Positions 41,850-50,494 of a stretch of 64,000 nucleotides of DNA are shown here, piece by piece (within the stretch, counting starts at the first letter, position 1; every line of letters begins with the position of its first letter). This DNA comes from Modestobacter italicus (GTDB taxonomy: Bacteria > Actinomycetota > Actinomycetes > Mycobacteriales > Geodermatophilaceae): the NCBI RefSeq assembly GCF_000306785.1, contig NC_017955.1, positions 2,666,001-2,730,000 of the forward strand, read 5' to 3'. The notes under the pieces were generated by a model. That model did not search any database. It saw only the letters and a list, made by a program, of their open reading frames with translations, and had not been told where the DNA came from. The translations under genes and the position numbers were made by a program.

Positions 41850-43420
41850 GCCGGGACCGCGTGTCCCCCGCTCTCTGCGGACACCGCAGAGGGGTCGGCC
41901 GTCAGCCGGTCGGCGATGTCCCGGGCCCCGCCGATCGCCAGCGCGACCGAGGTGAGGGTGGGGTTGCAGGCCATGGGGGTGGGGATGACGTTGTTGCCGG
42001 CCACGTAGAGACCCGCGACGCCCCAGACCTCGCTGGTCGGCCCGCAGACCGACGTCCCGTCGTCCACCGCGCCCATCCGGGTCGTGCCCTGGTAGTGCAG
42101 CGAGGCACCCGAGGGCAGCACGAACGGCTCGTCGCCGAGCGGGTCTCCGAGCGCAGCGGCGGCCCGCCGGATGCTGTCGCGGGCCCGGGCGAAGGTCTCC
42201 CGGTCCTGCCCGGTGAGCGTGTAGTGGATGCGCGGCTTCGGCATGCCGTAGTCGTCGGTGGCCGTGTCGTCGAACTCGACGCGGTCGGAGGCCTGCAGGT
42301 CCTTGCCGCAGAACCAGCCGAGCCCCACGACCGTGCCGGGTGCCGGCACGTCGTCGCCCACGATCGGGACCGGGGAGGCGTCGAGCTGCATCACCTGCCC
42401 GTGGAACGGGTCCTCGTCGGTGTAGGGCACCCAGGAGACGCCGCTCTGCTGGACGATCGCGGTGTCCCCGCGCGGGTCGTGCTCAGCCTCCGGGGTCCGC
42501 GCGACGTCGCGCAGTCGGACGGCGAACACCATCTGCGGCTGGTCGTTGAGGTACCGGCCCAACGCCGGCGGTCGCACCCCGGAGGCGAACAGCAGTTGCG
42601 GGGTGCGCAGCGCGTCGGCGGCGACCACCACGAAGCGGGCGCGCACCTCGTGGTCGCTGCCGTCCCGGCGGTCGTGGACCACCACCCCGACGGCCCGGCC
42701 GTCCTCCACCAGCACCCGGCGCACCTGCGCCTCGGGGAAGAGCGTGGCCGCCGGGTTGGCCCGGGTCTCCTCGCCGAAGACGACGTCGGCGCCGCTCCAC
42801 ACCAGCGCGCCGTCGTCCCGGACGTGCACGGCCAGCGGCATCGACCGGACCCGGCGCTCCGCCCGGCGACCGGGGTCGAACTCGGCGCCGAGCCGCTCCC
42901 GGACGACGTCGGAGTACGGCGCACTGCCGAACGGGTCGCGGGAGACGCCGAGCAGCCGCTCCGCGTCGTCCAGGAGCTCGTCGAGGTCGGGCAGGAAGTC
43001 AGGTCGCTCGGCGTCCCCGGGCCGCGGGCAGGCGCAGGTCCAGTGCGCGCCCATCCCGCCGACGTTGCTGGACATCGCCAGCGCCGGGATCCCGTCCTCC
43101 CCCGGCTGCTGGAACCCGTCGGGGAGCAGGTGCGTGCCCGCGCGGACCACGCGCTTGGTCGGGTCGGTGTACGCCGCCTCCTCCTTGGTGGCGGTGTGCG
43201 GCCGCAGGCCCTCCGAGCGGCGCTGGGCGACCAGCCGCTCGTCGAGGTCGGCGATGTTCTTCACGTGCAGGCCGGGCGGGTCGGTCAGTGCCGGGCCGAC
43301 CTCGAACACGGCGATGGTCGCGCCGGGTGCGCGTTCGCTCAGCACCCGCGCATAGGCCGCGCCGTTGGGACCGCTGCCGACGATCGCGACGTCGACGGCC
43401 GGGGGGAAGGAACGGGACAT
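41846..43420 (-). CDS. GMC oxidoreductase, pyranose-2-oxidase-like (glycoside C3-oxidising candidate)
   Basis: A 524-residue FAD enzyme. The Rossmann motif is GSGPNG (15-20). SSNVGGMGAHWTC (117-129) corresponds to the pyranose oxidase STHW segment, where a His links covalently to the flavin (His126 here). The catalytic pair is His442 in LHYQGTTRMG and Asn486 in MACNPTLTSVALAIGGA. Close relatives in actinobacteria (CarA-type) oxidise the C3 hydroxyl of glucosides so that the deglycosidase can act. ATG 43420 is preferred because GAGGCAG precedes it; ATG 43435 overlapping the previous stop (ATGA) is an alternative. It is three genes downstream of the C-glycoside deglycosidase genes in the same operon. 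Confidence 0.83.
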   Translation of the reverse strand: MSRSFPPAVDVAIVGSGPNGAAYARVLSERAPGATIAVFEVGPALTDPPGLHVKNIADLDERLVAQRRSEGLRPHTATKEEAAYTDPTKRVVRAGTHLLPDGFQQPGEDGIPALAMSSNVGGMGAHWTCACPRPGDAERPDFLPDLDELLDDAERLLGVSRDPFGSAPYSDVVRERLGAEFDPGRRAERRVRSMPLAVHVRDDGALVWSGADVVFGEETRANPAATLFPEAQVRRVLVEDGRAVGVVVHDRRDGSDHEVRARFVVVAADALRTPQLLFASGVRPPALGRYLNDQPQMVFAVRLRDVARTPEAEHDPRGDTAIVQQSGVSWVPYTDEDPFHGQVMQLDASPVPIVGDDVPAPGTVVGLGWFCGKDLQASDRVEFDDTATDDYGMPKPRIHYTLTGQDRETFARARDSIRRAAAALGDPLGDEPFVLPSGASLHYQGTTRMGAVDDGTSVCGPTSEVWGVAGLYVAGNNVIPTPMACNPTLTSVALAIGGARDIADRLTADPSAVSAESGGHAVPA

Positions 43421-43431
43421 CTCACTGCCTC

Positions 43432-44427
43432 TCATCGCACGGACGCGGTCTCGCGGGCGGGCCGGGCGGCACCGCAGGTGGTGACGACCCCGGCCATCAG
43501 GTCCAGGCACCGGCCGACCGGCTCGAGCTCCGCCGGGAGGTTCAGGAAGGCGTGCAGCATGCCGGGGACGGTGACCTGGCGGACGTCGACCCCGGCCAGG
43601 GCCAGCGCCGCGGCGAAGGCCTCGGCGGAGGCGCGCAGGTTGTCGTACTCCCCGTTCACCAGCACGGTCGGGCACAGCCCGTCCAGCACGGCGAGCGCCG
43701 GCATGGCGTAGCCGTCGGCCGTGCTCAGCGGGCCGCCCAGGTAGTTGACCGTCACCCAGGAGGTGTCCTCGCCGGGCTTCTCCTGGTACAGCTCGGGCAG
43801 CTCGGCCAGCCGGGCGGCCAGCGAGCGGGACGGCGCCGGGACGACGGGGTGGAACACCGCGTAGACCAGCAGCAGGGCCGCCGGCACCCAGCCGTCGCGG
43901 TCGCGCAGCCGCAGCGCGGCGCCGGCGGACAGGTTGCCGCCGGCGCTGGCGCCGCCCACCGAGATGCGGGCCGGGTCCACGCCCAGCTCGCCGGCGGAGG
44001 CGCGCACCCAGGCGATCGCCGCCACCGCGTCGTCGTGCGGCACCGGGTAGCTCAGCTCCCCCCGGGCCAGCCGGTAGTCGACGCTCACCACGACCGCGCC
44101 GGCCCGGGCGCCGACCTCGCGGGCGGTCCAGTCGGCCTCGCGCATGTCCAGGTCGCCGCCGGCGAACCCGCCGCCGTGCAGCCAGACGAGGCAGGGGCGG
44201 GCCGGGTCGCCGTCCGGCGACGGCTCGTAGACCCGCACCGGCACCGGTCCGTGCGGACCTGGCGCGGTGGTGTCGCGGACGTCCACCACCGGCGGGGGGA
44301 CGGCCGGCTCCCAGGCCTCGAACCGGGCGATCTGCTCCCTCCCGGCCGGGGTGCCGTACGCCTCGCGGAGCGAGGTCAGGCCGTCGAGGAGGGGGAACCG
44401 GGCGGCGATGTCGGGGTGGATCGGCAT
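43432..44427 (-). CDS. alpha/beta hydrolase (HSL-type), paralogue of 36366-37376
   Basis: A 331-residue esterase: HGGGFAGGDL, nucleophile Ser in VGGASAGGNLSAG (Ala instead of Asp before the Ser, unlike its paralogue), acidic NGEYDNLRASAEAF and catalytic His in GMLHAFLNLP. It probably removes acyl groups from a glycoside. It sits between the SnoaL-like gene and the GMC oxidoreductase within one operon. Confidence 0.84.
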   Translation of the reverse strand: MPIHPDIAARFPLLDGLTSLREAYGTPAGREQIARFEAWEPAVPPPVVDVRDTTAPGPHGPVPVRVYEPSPDGDPARPCLVWLHGGGFAGGDLDMREADWTAREVGARAGAVVVSVDYRLARGELSYPVPHDDAVAAIAWVRASAGELGVDPARISVGGASAGGNLSAGAALRLRDRDGWVPAALLLVYAVFHPVVPAPSRSLAARLAELPELYQEKPGEDTSWVTVNYLGGPLSTADGYAMPALAVLDGLCPTVLVNGEYDNLRASAEAFAAALALAGVDVRQVTVPGMLHAFLNLPAELEPVGRCLDLMAGVVTTCGAARPARETASVR

Positions 44428-44452
44428 GGGACCTCGGTGTCCTTCCGGACGC

Positions 44453-44821
44453 TCAGAAGAGGGGGTGGTCGTTGGCGGAGGTCACCGGCCACGGCTGGAT
44501 GACGTCCCAGTGCTCGACGACCTGCTCGCCGTCCCAGCGGTACAGGTCGACGACGGCGGCGACCGGACTGCCGTCGCGGGAGATCCGGAGGTGCACGGCG
44601 CACAGGTCGCCGTCCACCAGGAGCCGGACCACCTCGGGGAGGAACCCCGGGTCGTCGAACATCTGCGCCAGCGGGTCCCGGGCGGCGTCCCGGCCGTCGG
44701 GCAGGCCCGGGTTGTGCTGGACGTAGTCCTCCGCCACGTAGGTGTCGAAGGCCGTCCGCACGTCCCGCCGGCGGTACATCAGGTCGACGAACGCCTCGAC
44801 GAGGGCACGCCGGGCGGCCAC
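44453..44821 (-). CDS. SnoaL-like (NTF2-fold) protein
   Basis: A 122-residue protein with the SnoaL/NTF2 pattern: an N-terminal helix, then YVAEDYVQHNPGLPDGRDA (residues 27-45) and VVDLYRWDGEQVVEHWDVIQPWP near the C-terminus. This matches small SnoaL-like families with a conserved ring of His/Asp/Trp around a cavity. Members act as cyclases, isomerases or epoxide hydrolases, or simply bind ligands. Starting at GTG 44821, it follows the deglycosidase beta subunit by 3 bases. It may accept the eliminated or keto product. No catalytic residues can be assigned. Confidence 0.8.
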   Translation of the reverse strand: MAARRALVEAFVDLMYRRRDVRTAFDTYVAEDYVQHNPGLPDGRDAARDPLAQMFDDPGFLPEVVRLLVDGDLCAVHLRISRDGSPVAAVVDLYRWDGEQVVEHWDVIQPWPVTSANDHPLF

Positions 44822-44824
44822 CGG

Positions 44825-45211
44825 TCAGGCCGCGAGCACGAGGCGCTTGCGGTCCCGGCCCCCGCCGGGCACGGGCATGTAGGAGATCCGCAGCCGCACC
44901 GAGACCGCGACGTCGTGCTCGCCGGCCGCCAGCGGCTGGTCGGTCTCGAAGGCGAGCTCGGCGCGCTCCCCCATCTCCCAGCGGTCGTCGGTCACCGTCG
45001 GCAGCTCGTCGAAGCGGTAGCTGTTGCCGTGCACGGTGAAGGTCGTGCGCGCGGGCGGGACGGGCTGCCCGTCCAGGGTCAGGTCGACGGCCTCCACCAT
45101 GGACAGGGTCAGGCCGCGGTAGTAGGGCATCCGCACCTCCACCACGCCGCCGGTGCGGCCGTCGGACAGGGCCCGGAAGCCCTCCTCGCAGACGATGTAC
45201 TGGTCGAACAT
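44825..45211 (-). CDS. C-glycoside deglycosidase beta subunit (DUF6379-like)
   Basis: A 128-residue beta-rich protein. Family landmarks are YYRGLTLSMVE (30-40), DLTLDGQPVP (43-52), FTVHGNSYRFDEL (58-70) and DDRWEMGERAEL (75-86). These match the small subunit of the C-glycoside deglycosidases known from gut bacteria (DfgAB, DgpBC) and soil actinobacteria (CarBC). It contributes to the active site and binds the sugar against the barrel subunit. The start overlaps the stop of the barrel gene by one base (TGATG), which fits a 1:1 complex. Assignment rests on remembered family sequence, not on a search. Confidence 0.8.
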   Translation of the reverse strand: MFDQYIVCEEGFRALSDGRTGGVVEVRMPYYRGLTLSMVEAVDLTLDGQPVPPARTTFTVHGNSYRFDELPTVTDDRWEMGERAELAFETDQPLAAGEHDVAVSVRLRISYMPVPGGGRDRKRLVLAA

Positions 45212-46284
45212 CAGTGAGACCCCGTTCCGGTGGTGTGTGGCCCCGTCCCGGGTCCCGCCCCGAGCGTGCGAGGGGTGGGGAGGACGGGGTCCTTCTGTTC
45301 TCCGAGCAGGCGGGCGAACATGGCGTGCTGGCGGCGGACCTGCTCGACGCTGTCCACCGGGAAGGCGTCCTGGACGTGCCGGTTTCCCTCGTACTCGCTG
45401 GACAGGTAGCCGTCGAAGCCGCCCTCGACGAGCACCGGGACGATCCGGTCGTAGGGGATCGAGTACTCGGTCCCCTCGTCGGTCATCTCGTAGAACTTCG
45501 CCTGGACGTGCCCGATCAGCGGCATGTGCGGCAGCATCGAGCGGGGGTCGGTCCAGATGTAGTGCGTCGCCTGCCGGGCCAGCCCGATCTCGACCGGGCC
45601 GCCGTGGCGGTAGTTCATGATGTCCATCAGGGCGTGGGTGTCGCCGTGGTCGTCGTAGGTCTTGACGATGTACTCCACGAGCTCGGGCCGGGCTCCGTCG
45701 CGCAGCGCCCGGTCGCTGACCACCCGCGGGAACCTCTCGACGAAGGTGCCCATGTCCGGCATCAGGCCCAGGGCCGGCGACTGGGTCCGGTGCATCACCT
45801 CGAGGTGGTCGAGGATCCACGGGTGCTCGTAGTGGAACGGCGCGTGCACCTCCAACAGCAGCCGGACGCCCTGCTCCTCGGCGTACGGCGCCGCGCCCTC
45901 CATCACCTCCGGCGGGGTGTTGATGATCGCCCGGATGATCGTGGCCCCGAGCCGGACGGCGATGTCGATGTCGCGGTGCACCGAGGCGATCTGCTCGTCG
46001 AGGGTGAGCCGGCGGTCGGGGTGCAGCTTGGTGTCCAGGAACAGGTCGGTGGCGACCGGCGTCGTCCCGTACTTCCCCATCCACGCGTACCAGGTGTCGA
46101 CGAACTCGTCCGTCAGGTGCGGGTACCCGGGGATCGACTGCTCGGGGATGATCTCGATCCCCCGGGCGCCGATGTCGCCGGCGACCCGGATGCAGTCCTC
46201 GAGGGTCAGCGTGCGCAGGAAGTACTCCTCCTGGAAGGAGTACAGGCTCACGCCGCGCTTGATGCGGTGTTCCGGTGTGCTCAT
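45211..46284 (-). CDS. C-glycoside deglycosidase alpha subunit (TIM barrel)
   Basis: A 357-residue TIM barrel of the sugar isomerase/epimerase superfamily. GVSLYSFQEEYFLRTLTLEDC (11-31), GIEIIPEQSIPGYPHL (42-57), and YGTTPVATDLFLDTK (72-86) match DfgA/DgpB/CarB-type deglycosidase alpha subunits. Likely metal ligands are Glu145, Asp177, His259 and Glu297. The enzyme uses beta-elimination on a 3-keto C-glycoside to break the C-C bond between sugar and aglycone. ATG 46284 has GAGGA upstream. The C-terminal roughly 25 residues are Gly/Thr/Pro-rich and probably disordered. A hairpin lies between it and the ABC transporter upstream. Confidence 0.84.
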   Translation of the reverse strand: MSTPEHRIKRGVSLYSFQEEYFLRTLTLEDCIRVAGDIGARGIEIIPEQSIPGYPHLTDEFVDTWYAWMGKYGTTPVATDLFLDTKLHPDRRLTLDEQIASVHRDIDIAVRLGATIIRAIINTPPEVMEGAAPYAEEQGVRLLLEVHAPFHYEHPWILDHLEVMHRTQSPALGLMPDMGTFVERFPRVVSDRALRDGARPELVEYIVKTYDDHGDTHALMDIMNYRHGGPVEIGLARQATHYIWTDPRSMLPHMPLIGHVQAKFYEMTDEGTEYSIPYDRIVPVLVEGGFDGYLSSEYEGNRHVQDAFPVDSVEQVRRQHAMFARLLGEQKDPVLPTPRTLGAGPGTGPHTTGTGSH

Positions 46285-46317
46285 GGGTCCTCGTCTCGTG
46301 CGGGCAGGGGGGAGCCG

Positions 46318-46334
46318 GCCGACCGGGGGTCGGC
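46318..46334 (-). terminator. intercistronic hairpin between ABC transporter and deglycosidase genes
   Basis: GCCGACC (46318-46324) and GGTCGGC (46328-46334) with a 3-base loop. No T-tract follows. It could adjust transcript level or stability between the transporter and the enzymes downstream. Confidence 0.4.
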
Positions 46335-46367
46335 GGCGGACGTCGGTGGCTGGGGAGGTGCGGTGGG

Positions 46368-47459
46368 TCAGCCGGGGGTGGGCGCCAGCTCGCCGGCGGT
46401 GAGCGCGGCGGCGCCACCGGCCTGCGGGTGCCCGGAGGCGGCGTCGAAGACGTGGCAGGCGACCGTCCGGTCCTCGAAGGGGGCGTCGATCGGCCGCTTG
46501 GTCCAGCAGACGTCGGCGACGTGCGGGCAGCGCGGCGCGAACGGGCACCCCTCCTCCGGGGCCGGCTTGGCCTGGGCGGTGGTCACCCGTACGACCTCCT
46601 GCCGCTGTCGGCGGAGGATCCGCTGCTCGACGGCGTTCGGCACCGGGACCGCGGCTCGCAGCGCCTGGCTGTAGGGGTGCGCGGGGCGGGCGTGGATGGT
46701 CGCGGCCGGCCCGGACTCCATGATCCGGCCGCGGTAGAGCACCAGCACCCGGTCGGAGAAGTAGGACACCACGGGCAGGTTGTGGGCGATGAACAGGAAC
46801 GCCACCCCGGTCTCCCGCTGCAGCTCCCCGAGCAGGTTCAGCACCTGCGCCTGGGTGACCACGTCCAGGGCGCTGATGGCCTCGTCGCAGACGATCAGCT
46901 TCGGGTTGATGGCCAGCGCACGGGCGATGGCGATCCGCTGCCGCTGTCCACCGCTGAAGGCGTTCGGGTACCGGTCGGCAGCGTCCTCGGGCAGCCGGAC
47001 CTTGGCCAGCAGTGACCGGATCTCCGCCAGGGCGGTCCTGGCGTCCACCCCGGCCGCCGCCTCCAGCGGCTCGGCGAGGGTCTTGCCGACCGTCCGGGAC
47101 GGGTTCAGCGAGCCGTAGGGGTCCTGGAAGACCACCTGCAGGTCGCTGGCGACGTGCTTGCGTTCGCCGGCCTTCGTCTCGGTGATGTCGTGCCCGTTCA
47201 GGACGACCTGACCACCGCTGATCGGGGCGAGGCCGAGCAGCGCGCGGCCGATCGTCGACTTGCCTGAGCCGGACTCCCCCACCAGGCCCAGGGTCTCGTG
47301 CTCGGCCAGTGTGAAGCTGACGCCGTCCACCGCCTTGACCGGCGGCGTCCGCCAGCCGGGGAGCTTGTAGTCGACCCGAAGGTCGGTCACGGTCAACAGC
47401 GGCGTCTCGGGGACGGCGTGCCGTGCGGTGCCCGTGGCGCTGCTCTGTGCGCTGCTCAT
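46368..47459 (-). CDS. oligopeptide-type ABC transporter ATP-binding protein (DppF/OppF-like)
   Basis: A 363-residue cytoplasmic ATPase: Walker A GESGSGKST, Q-loop VVFQDPYGSLNP, signature AFSGGQRQR, Walker B LIVCDEAISALD, and the C-terminal oligopeptide extension with cysteines (EEGCPFAPRCPHVADVCWTKRP) that binds an Fe-S cluster in some DppD/F proteins. Overlap ATGA with the preceding permease/ATPase gene. Together with the preceding two genes and the lipoprotein it forms a Peptide/Opine/Nickel-type importer, used in actinobacteria also for oligosaccharides and glycosides. Confidence 0.88.
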   Translation of the reverse strand: MSSAQSSATGTARHAVPETPLLTVTDLRVDYKLPGWRTPPVKAVDGVSFTLAEHETLGLVGESGSGKSTIGRALLGLAPISGGQVVLNGHDITETKAGERKHVASDLQVVFQDPYGSLNPSRTVGKTLAEPLEAAAGVDARTALAEIRSLLAKVRLPEDAADRYPNAFSGGQRQRIAIARALAINPKLIVCDEAISALDVVTQAQVLNLLGELQRETGVAFLFIAHNLPVVSYFSDRVLVLYRGRIMESGPAATIHARPAHPYSQALRAAVPVPNAVEQRILRRQRQEVVRVTTAQAKPAPEEGCPFAPRCPHVADVCWTKRPIDAPFEDRTVACHVFDAASGHPQAGGAAALTAGELAPTPG

Positions 47460-49480
47460 GGCGTGACTCCGGTCGTGGCGAGGTCCTGGGAGCGGGCGAG
47501 TTCGTCGGTCCGGATGCACCGGCTGCTGCGGTCGGCCTGCACCGTCAGCAGCGGCACCGGCCCCTCGCGGCAGGCGTCGACGGCCAGCGGGCACCGCGCG
47601 GCGAAGCGGCAGTGCGTCGGCCAGTCCCTGGGCAGCGGCACCATCCCGGCCACCGTGGGCAGCGGCACCCCGCGGACGGCGTCCTCGGGCATGGCGTCGA
47701 GCAGGCCCTGGGAGTAGGGGTGGCGGGGAGCGGCGAGCAGCTCGTCCACCGGGGCCAGCTCGACCACCTGGCCGGCGTACATGACCGCCGCGACGTCGCC
47801 GATGTCGGCGACCACGCCCAGGTCGTGGGTGACCAGCACCAGGGCCAGGCCGAGGGTCTCCTGCAGCGAGCGCAGCAGGTCGAGGATCTCGGCCTGGATG
47901 GTGGGGTCCAGCGCGGTGGTCGGCTCGTCGGCCACCAGCACGCTGGGCTCGCCGGCCAGGGCGAGCGCGATGCACACGCGCTGGGCCATGCCCCCGGACA
48001 GCTGGTGCGGGAAGCTCTTCGCGACCGACTCCACGTTCGGGATGCCCACCAGGCGCAGCAGCTCGTGCACGCGGCGCCGCACCTCGGCGCGGGAGCCGCC
48101 GCGGTGCAGCTTCACCACGTCACCGAGCTGGGAGCGCACCGAGAAGCACGGGTCGAGCGCGCCCATCGGCTCCTGGGAGATCAGGGCGATCTGGCTGCCC
48201 CGGACCTGGGCCATCTCACGCTCCGACAGGTCCAGCAGCTCCCGGCCGGCCAGCCGGACCGAGCCCGCGGCCGCGCCCCCCTCGGGCAACAGCCCCAGCG
48301 TGGCCAGCGCGGTCATCGTCTTGCCGCAGCCAGACTCACCGACGAGGCAGAGGGTCTCTCCTCGGTGCACGGCGAAGGAGACGCCGTCCACGACCGGCTG
48401 CCAGCCGCCCTCGGGGGTCCGGAAGGAGACGACGAGGTCCTCGACGACCAGCGGGACGTCCGAGTCGGCCGGTTCGGCCGCCGCCGGGGTCCGCCGCCCC
48501 GCCGGCGCCGTGCCCGCCGCGGCCTCCGCCGGCAGCACCGGCCGGCGCGGCGGGGTGAGCAGGCGGGCCCGCTTCGCCGTCGGCAGGGTGGCCAGCAGCG
48601 AGTTGCCCAGGTAGTTGAGCGCGGCGACGGTGGCGATCAGCACGGCGCCGATCGGGACCATCATCCAGGGGTCGTCGTCCAGGTTGGCCGAGGCGTCGAA
48701 GACCAGTTGCCCCCAGCTCGGCTGCTGCGGGTCGAAGCCGAGGCCGAGGAAGGACAGCGAGGTGAGGAACAGGAACGCGCCGCTGTAGAGGAGGAAGCCC
48801 TGGACGATGAGCGGGCCCAGCACGTTGGGCAGGATGTGCCGGAGCAGGATCGTCCACCGCGACACCCCGCTGACCCGGGCGGCATCGACGTAGAGCAGGT
48901 CGCGTGAGGCCTGGGTCGAGGCCCGCACCAGCCGGAAGATGCCGCCGCTGACGATGACGCCGAACACGACGGTCATGAACGGCAGGTTGTTGTCCGTGAC
49001 GACCGATACGGCCAGCACCACCACCAGCGCCGGGATGGCGAACAGCACGTTGACCACGAAGTCCGCGAGCGCGTCGGCCCGGCCACCGACGTACCCGACG
49101 AACATGCCGATCGGGACGCCGAGCAGGTAGGCCACGACCACCGGGATGAGCGCGGCCAGCAGCAGGACGCCGCCGCCGTGCAGGATCCGCGACAGCAGGT
49201 CCCGGCCCAGCTCGTCGGTGCCCAGCCAGTAGGTGGCCGACGGCCCGGCGAGCCGGGCGTCCAGGTCCTGGGCGAGCGGGTCGTGCGGTGCAAGCGCCCC
49301 GGCGAAGACGCTGGAGACGACGACCAGGACCAGCCAGCCCAGCGCGATCAGGATCGCCGGACGGCGCAGGGCGTCGCGGATGGCGGTGGCGAAGGAACCG
49401 CGGGGGCGGGGCCGGCCCGGCTGGGCGACGGGCTCGCCGACGCCCTGGGTGCCGTGCGCGGGGACGGTGGCGGTGGTCAC
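47456..49480 (-). CDS. ABC transporter permease (DppC-like) fused to ATP-binding domain (DppD-like)
   Basis: A 674-residue fusion. Residues 1-320 form the DppC-type permease with five or six helices, the N-terminal OppC motif and the EAA loop (AARVSGVSRWTILLRHILPNVLGPLI). A linker rich in Ala/Pro is followed by an ATPase (about 355-660): Walker A GESGCGKT, signature HQLSGGMAQR, Walker B VLVADEPTTALDP and the oligopeptide C-terminal cysteine region (RFAARCPLAVDAC). GTG 49480 overlaps the previous permease stop (GTGA), which fixes the start. The fusion ensures one ATPase per permease subunit. Confidence 0.88.
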   Translation of the reverse strand: MTTATVPAHGTQGVGEPVAQPGRPRPRGSFATAIRDALRRPAILIALGWLVLVVVSSVFAGALAPHDPLAQDLDARLAGPSATYWLGTDELGRDLLSRILHGGGVLLLAALIPVVVAYLLGVPIGMFVGYVGGRADALADFVVNVLFAIPALVVVLAVSVVTDNNLPFMTVVFGVIVSGGIFRLVRASTQASRDLLYVDAARVSGVSRWTILLRHILPNVLGPLIVQGFLLYSGAFLFLTSLSFLGLGFDPQQPSWGQLVFDASANLDDDPWMMVPIGAVLIATVAALNYLGNSLLATLPTAKRARLLTPPRRPVLPAEAAAGTAPAGRRTPAAAEPADSDVPLVVEDLVVSFRTPEGGWQPVVDGVSFAVHRGETLCLVGESGCGKTMTALATLGLLPEGGAAAGSVRLAGRELLDLSEREMAQVRGSQIALISQEPMGALDPCFSVRSQLGDVVKLHRGGSRAEVRRRVHELLRLVGIPNVESVAKSFPHQLSGGMAQRVCIALALAGEPSVLVADEPTTALDPTIQAEILDLLRSLQETLGLALVLVTHDLGVVADIGDVAAVMYAGQVVELAPVDELLAAPRHPYSQGLLDAMPEDAVRGVPLPTVAGMVPLPRDWPTHCRFAARCPLAVDACREGPVPLLTVQADRSSRCIRTDELARSQDLATTGVTP

Positions 49481-50421
49481 CGGACACGCACCCGGGGGTC
49501 GAGCGCGGCGGTGGCGACGTCGATGACGAGGTTCACCAGGACGACGACGAGGCTGAAGTACAGGACGCCGCCCTGGACGACGGAGAAGTCGTGGTTCTGC
49601 ACCGATCGCAGCATGAGGTTGCCCATCCCTGGCAGGGTGAAGATCAGCTCCAGGACGACGACGCCGCCCAGGGTGAAGATGAAGGTCAGCCCGGTCACCT
49701 GGACGACGGGCACCGAGGCGTTGCGGAGCACGTGCTTGTACAGGACCCGGCGGCGCGGGACGCCGGTGGCGTGCAGCGTGCGCACGTAGTCGCGGCTGAG
49801 CGCGTCGGCGAAGGCGGCGCGGGCCTGGAAGGCGATCTGCCCGAGGTTGACCGCGCTGAGCGCGATGATCGGGAGCACGAGGTGGGAGATCCAGGGACCG
49901 ATCCCGTCGGTGCCCAGCTCGGCGTAGCCGATGGCCGGGAACAGCGAGAGCTTGATCGCGAAGACGAAGATGAGCAGCGCCGCCAGCCAGAAGTTCGGGA
50001 TCGCCATGCCGAGGCTCCCGGTCCACTGGACGAGCCGGTCGGTGCGGCCACCGCGGACCGCGGCGGCCATGCCCAGCACCAGGCCCACCACCAGGGTGAG
50101 CAGGGTGGACAGGATCGCCAGCGACAGGGTCGGTGCCACCGACTGGGCGAGCGCGTCGGACACCGACTGGCCGGTGGTGTAGGAGGCGCCCAGGTTCCCC
50201 TGCAGCGCGTGCCCCAGCCACTCGCCGAACTGGCTGAGCACCGGCTTGTCCAGCCCGAGGCTCTGCTCGAGGGTGTCGACCTGTTCCTGGGTGGCGGTGT
50301 TGCCGAGGATCGCGGCCGCCGGGCTGCCCGGGACCAGTTGCACGAGGAAGAACGAGATGGCGGCGACGATGAGCAGGAGGGGGACGGCGACCGCCAGCCG
50401 GCGGAGGACGAACCGGGTCAT
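49477..50421 (-). CDS. ABC transporter permease (DppB/OppB-like)
   Basis: A 314-residue membrane protein with six helices: N-terminal MTRFVLRRLAVAVPLLLIVA, the OppB loop TLHATGVPRRRVLYKHVLRNASVPVVQVTG, and GGVVVLELIFTLPGMGNLM. The start is ATG 50421. Situated 73 bases after the lipoprotein gene and overlapping the following fusion protein, it is part of the importer. Confidence 0.9.
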   Translation of the reverse strand: MTRFVLRRLAVAVPLLLIVAAISFFLVQLVPGSPAAAILGNTATQEQVDTLEQSLGLDKPVLSQFGEWLGHALQGNLGASYTTGQSVSDALAQSVAPTLSLAILSTLLTLVVGLVLGMAAAVRGGRTDRLVQWTGSLGMAIPNFWLAALLIFVFAIKLSLFPAIGYAELGTDGIGPWISHLVLPIIALSAVNLGQIAFQARAAFADALSRDYVRTLHATGVPRRRVLYKHVLRNASVPVVQVTGLTFIFTLGGVVVLELIFTLPGMGNLMLRSVQNHDFSVVQGGVLYFSLVVVLVNLVIDVATAALDPRVRVR

Positions 50422-50494
50422 GGGGGCTCCTATGCCGGCGTGGAAGGGGTCGCGGACCCGGGGGTGGGCCGGTCGGCCCACCCCCGGGACACGC

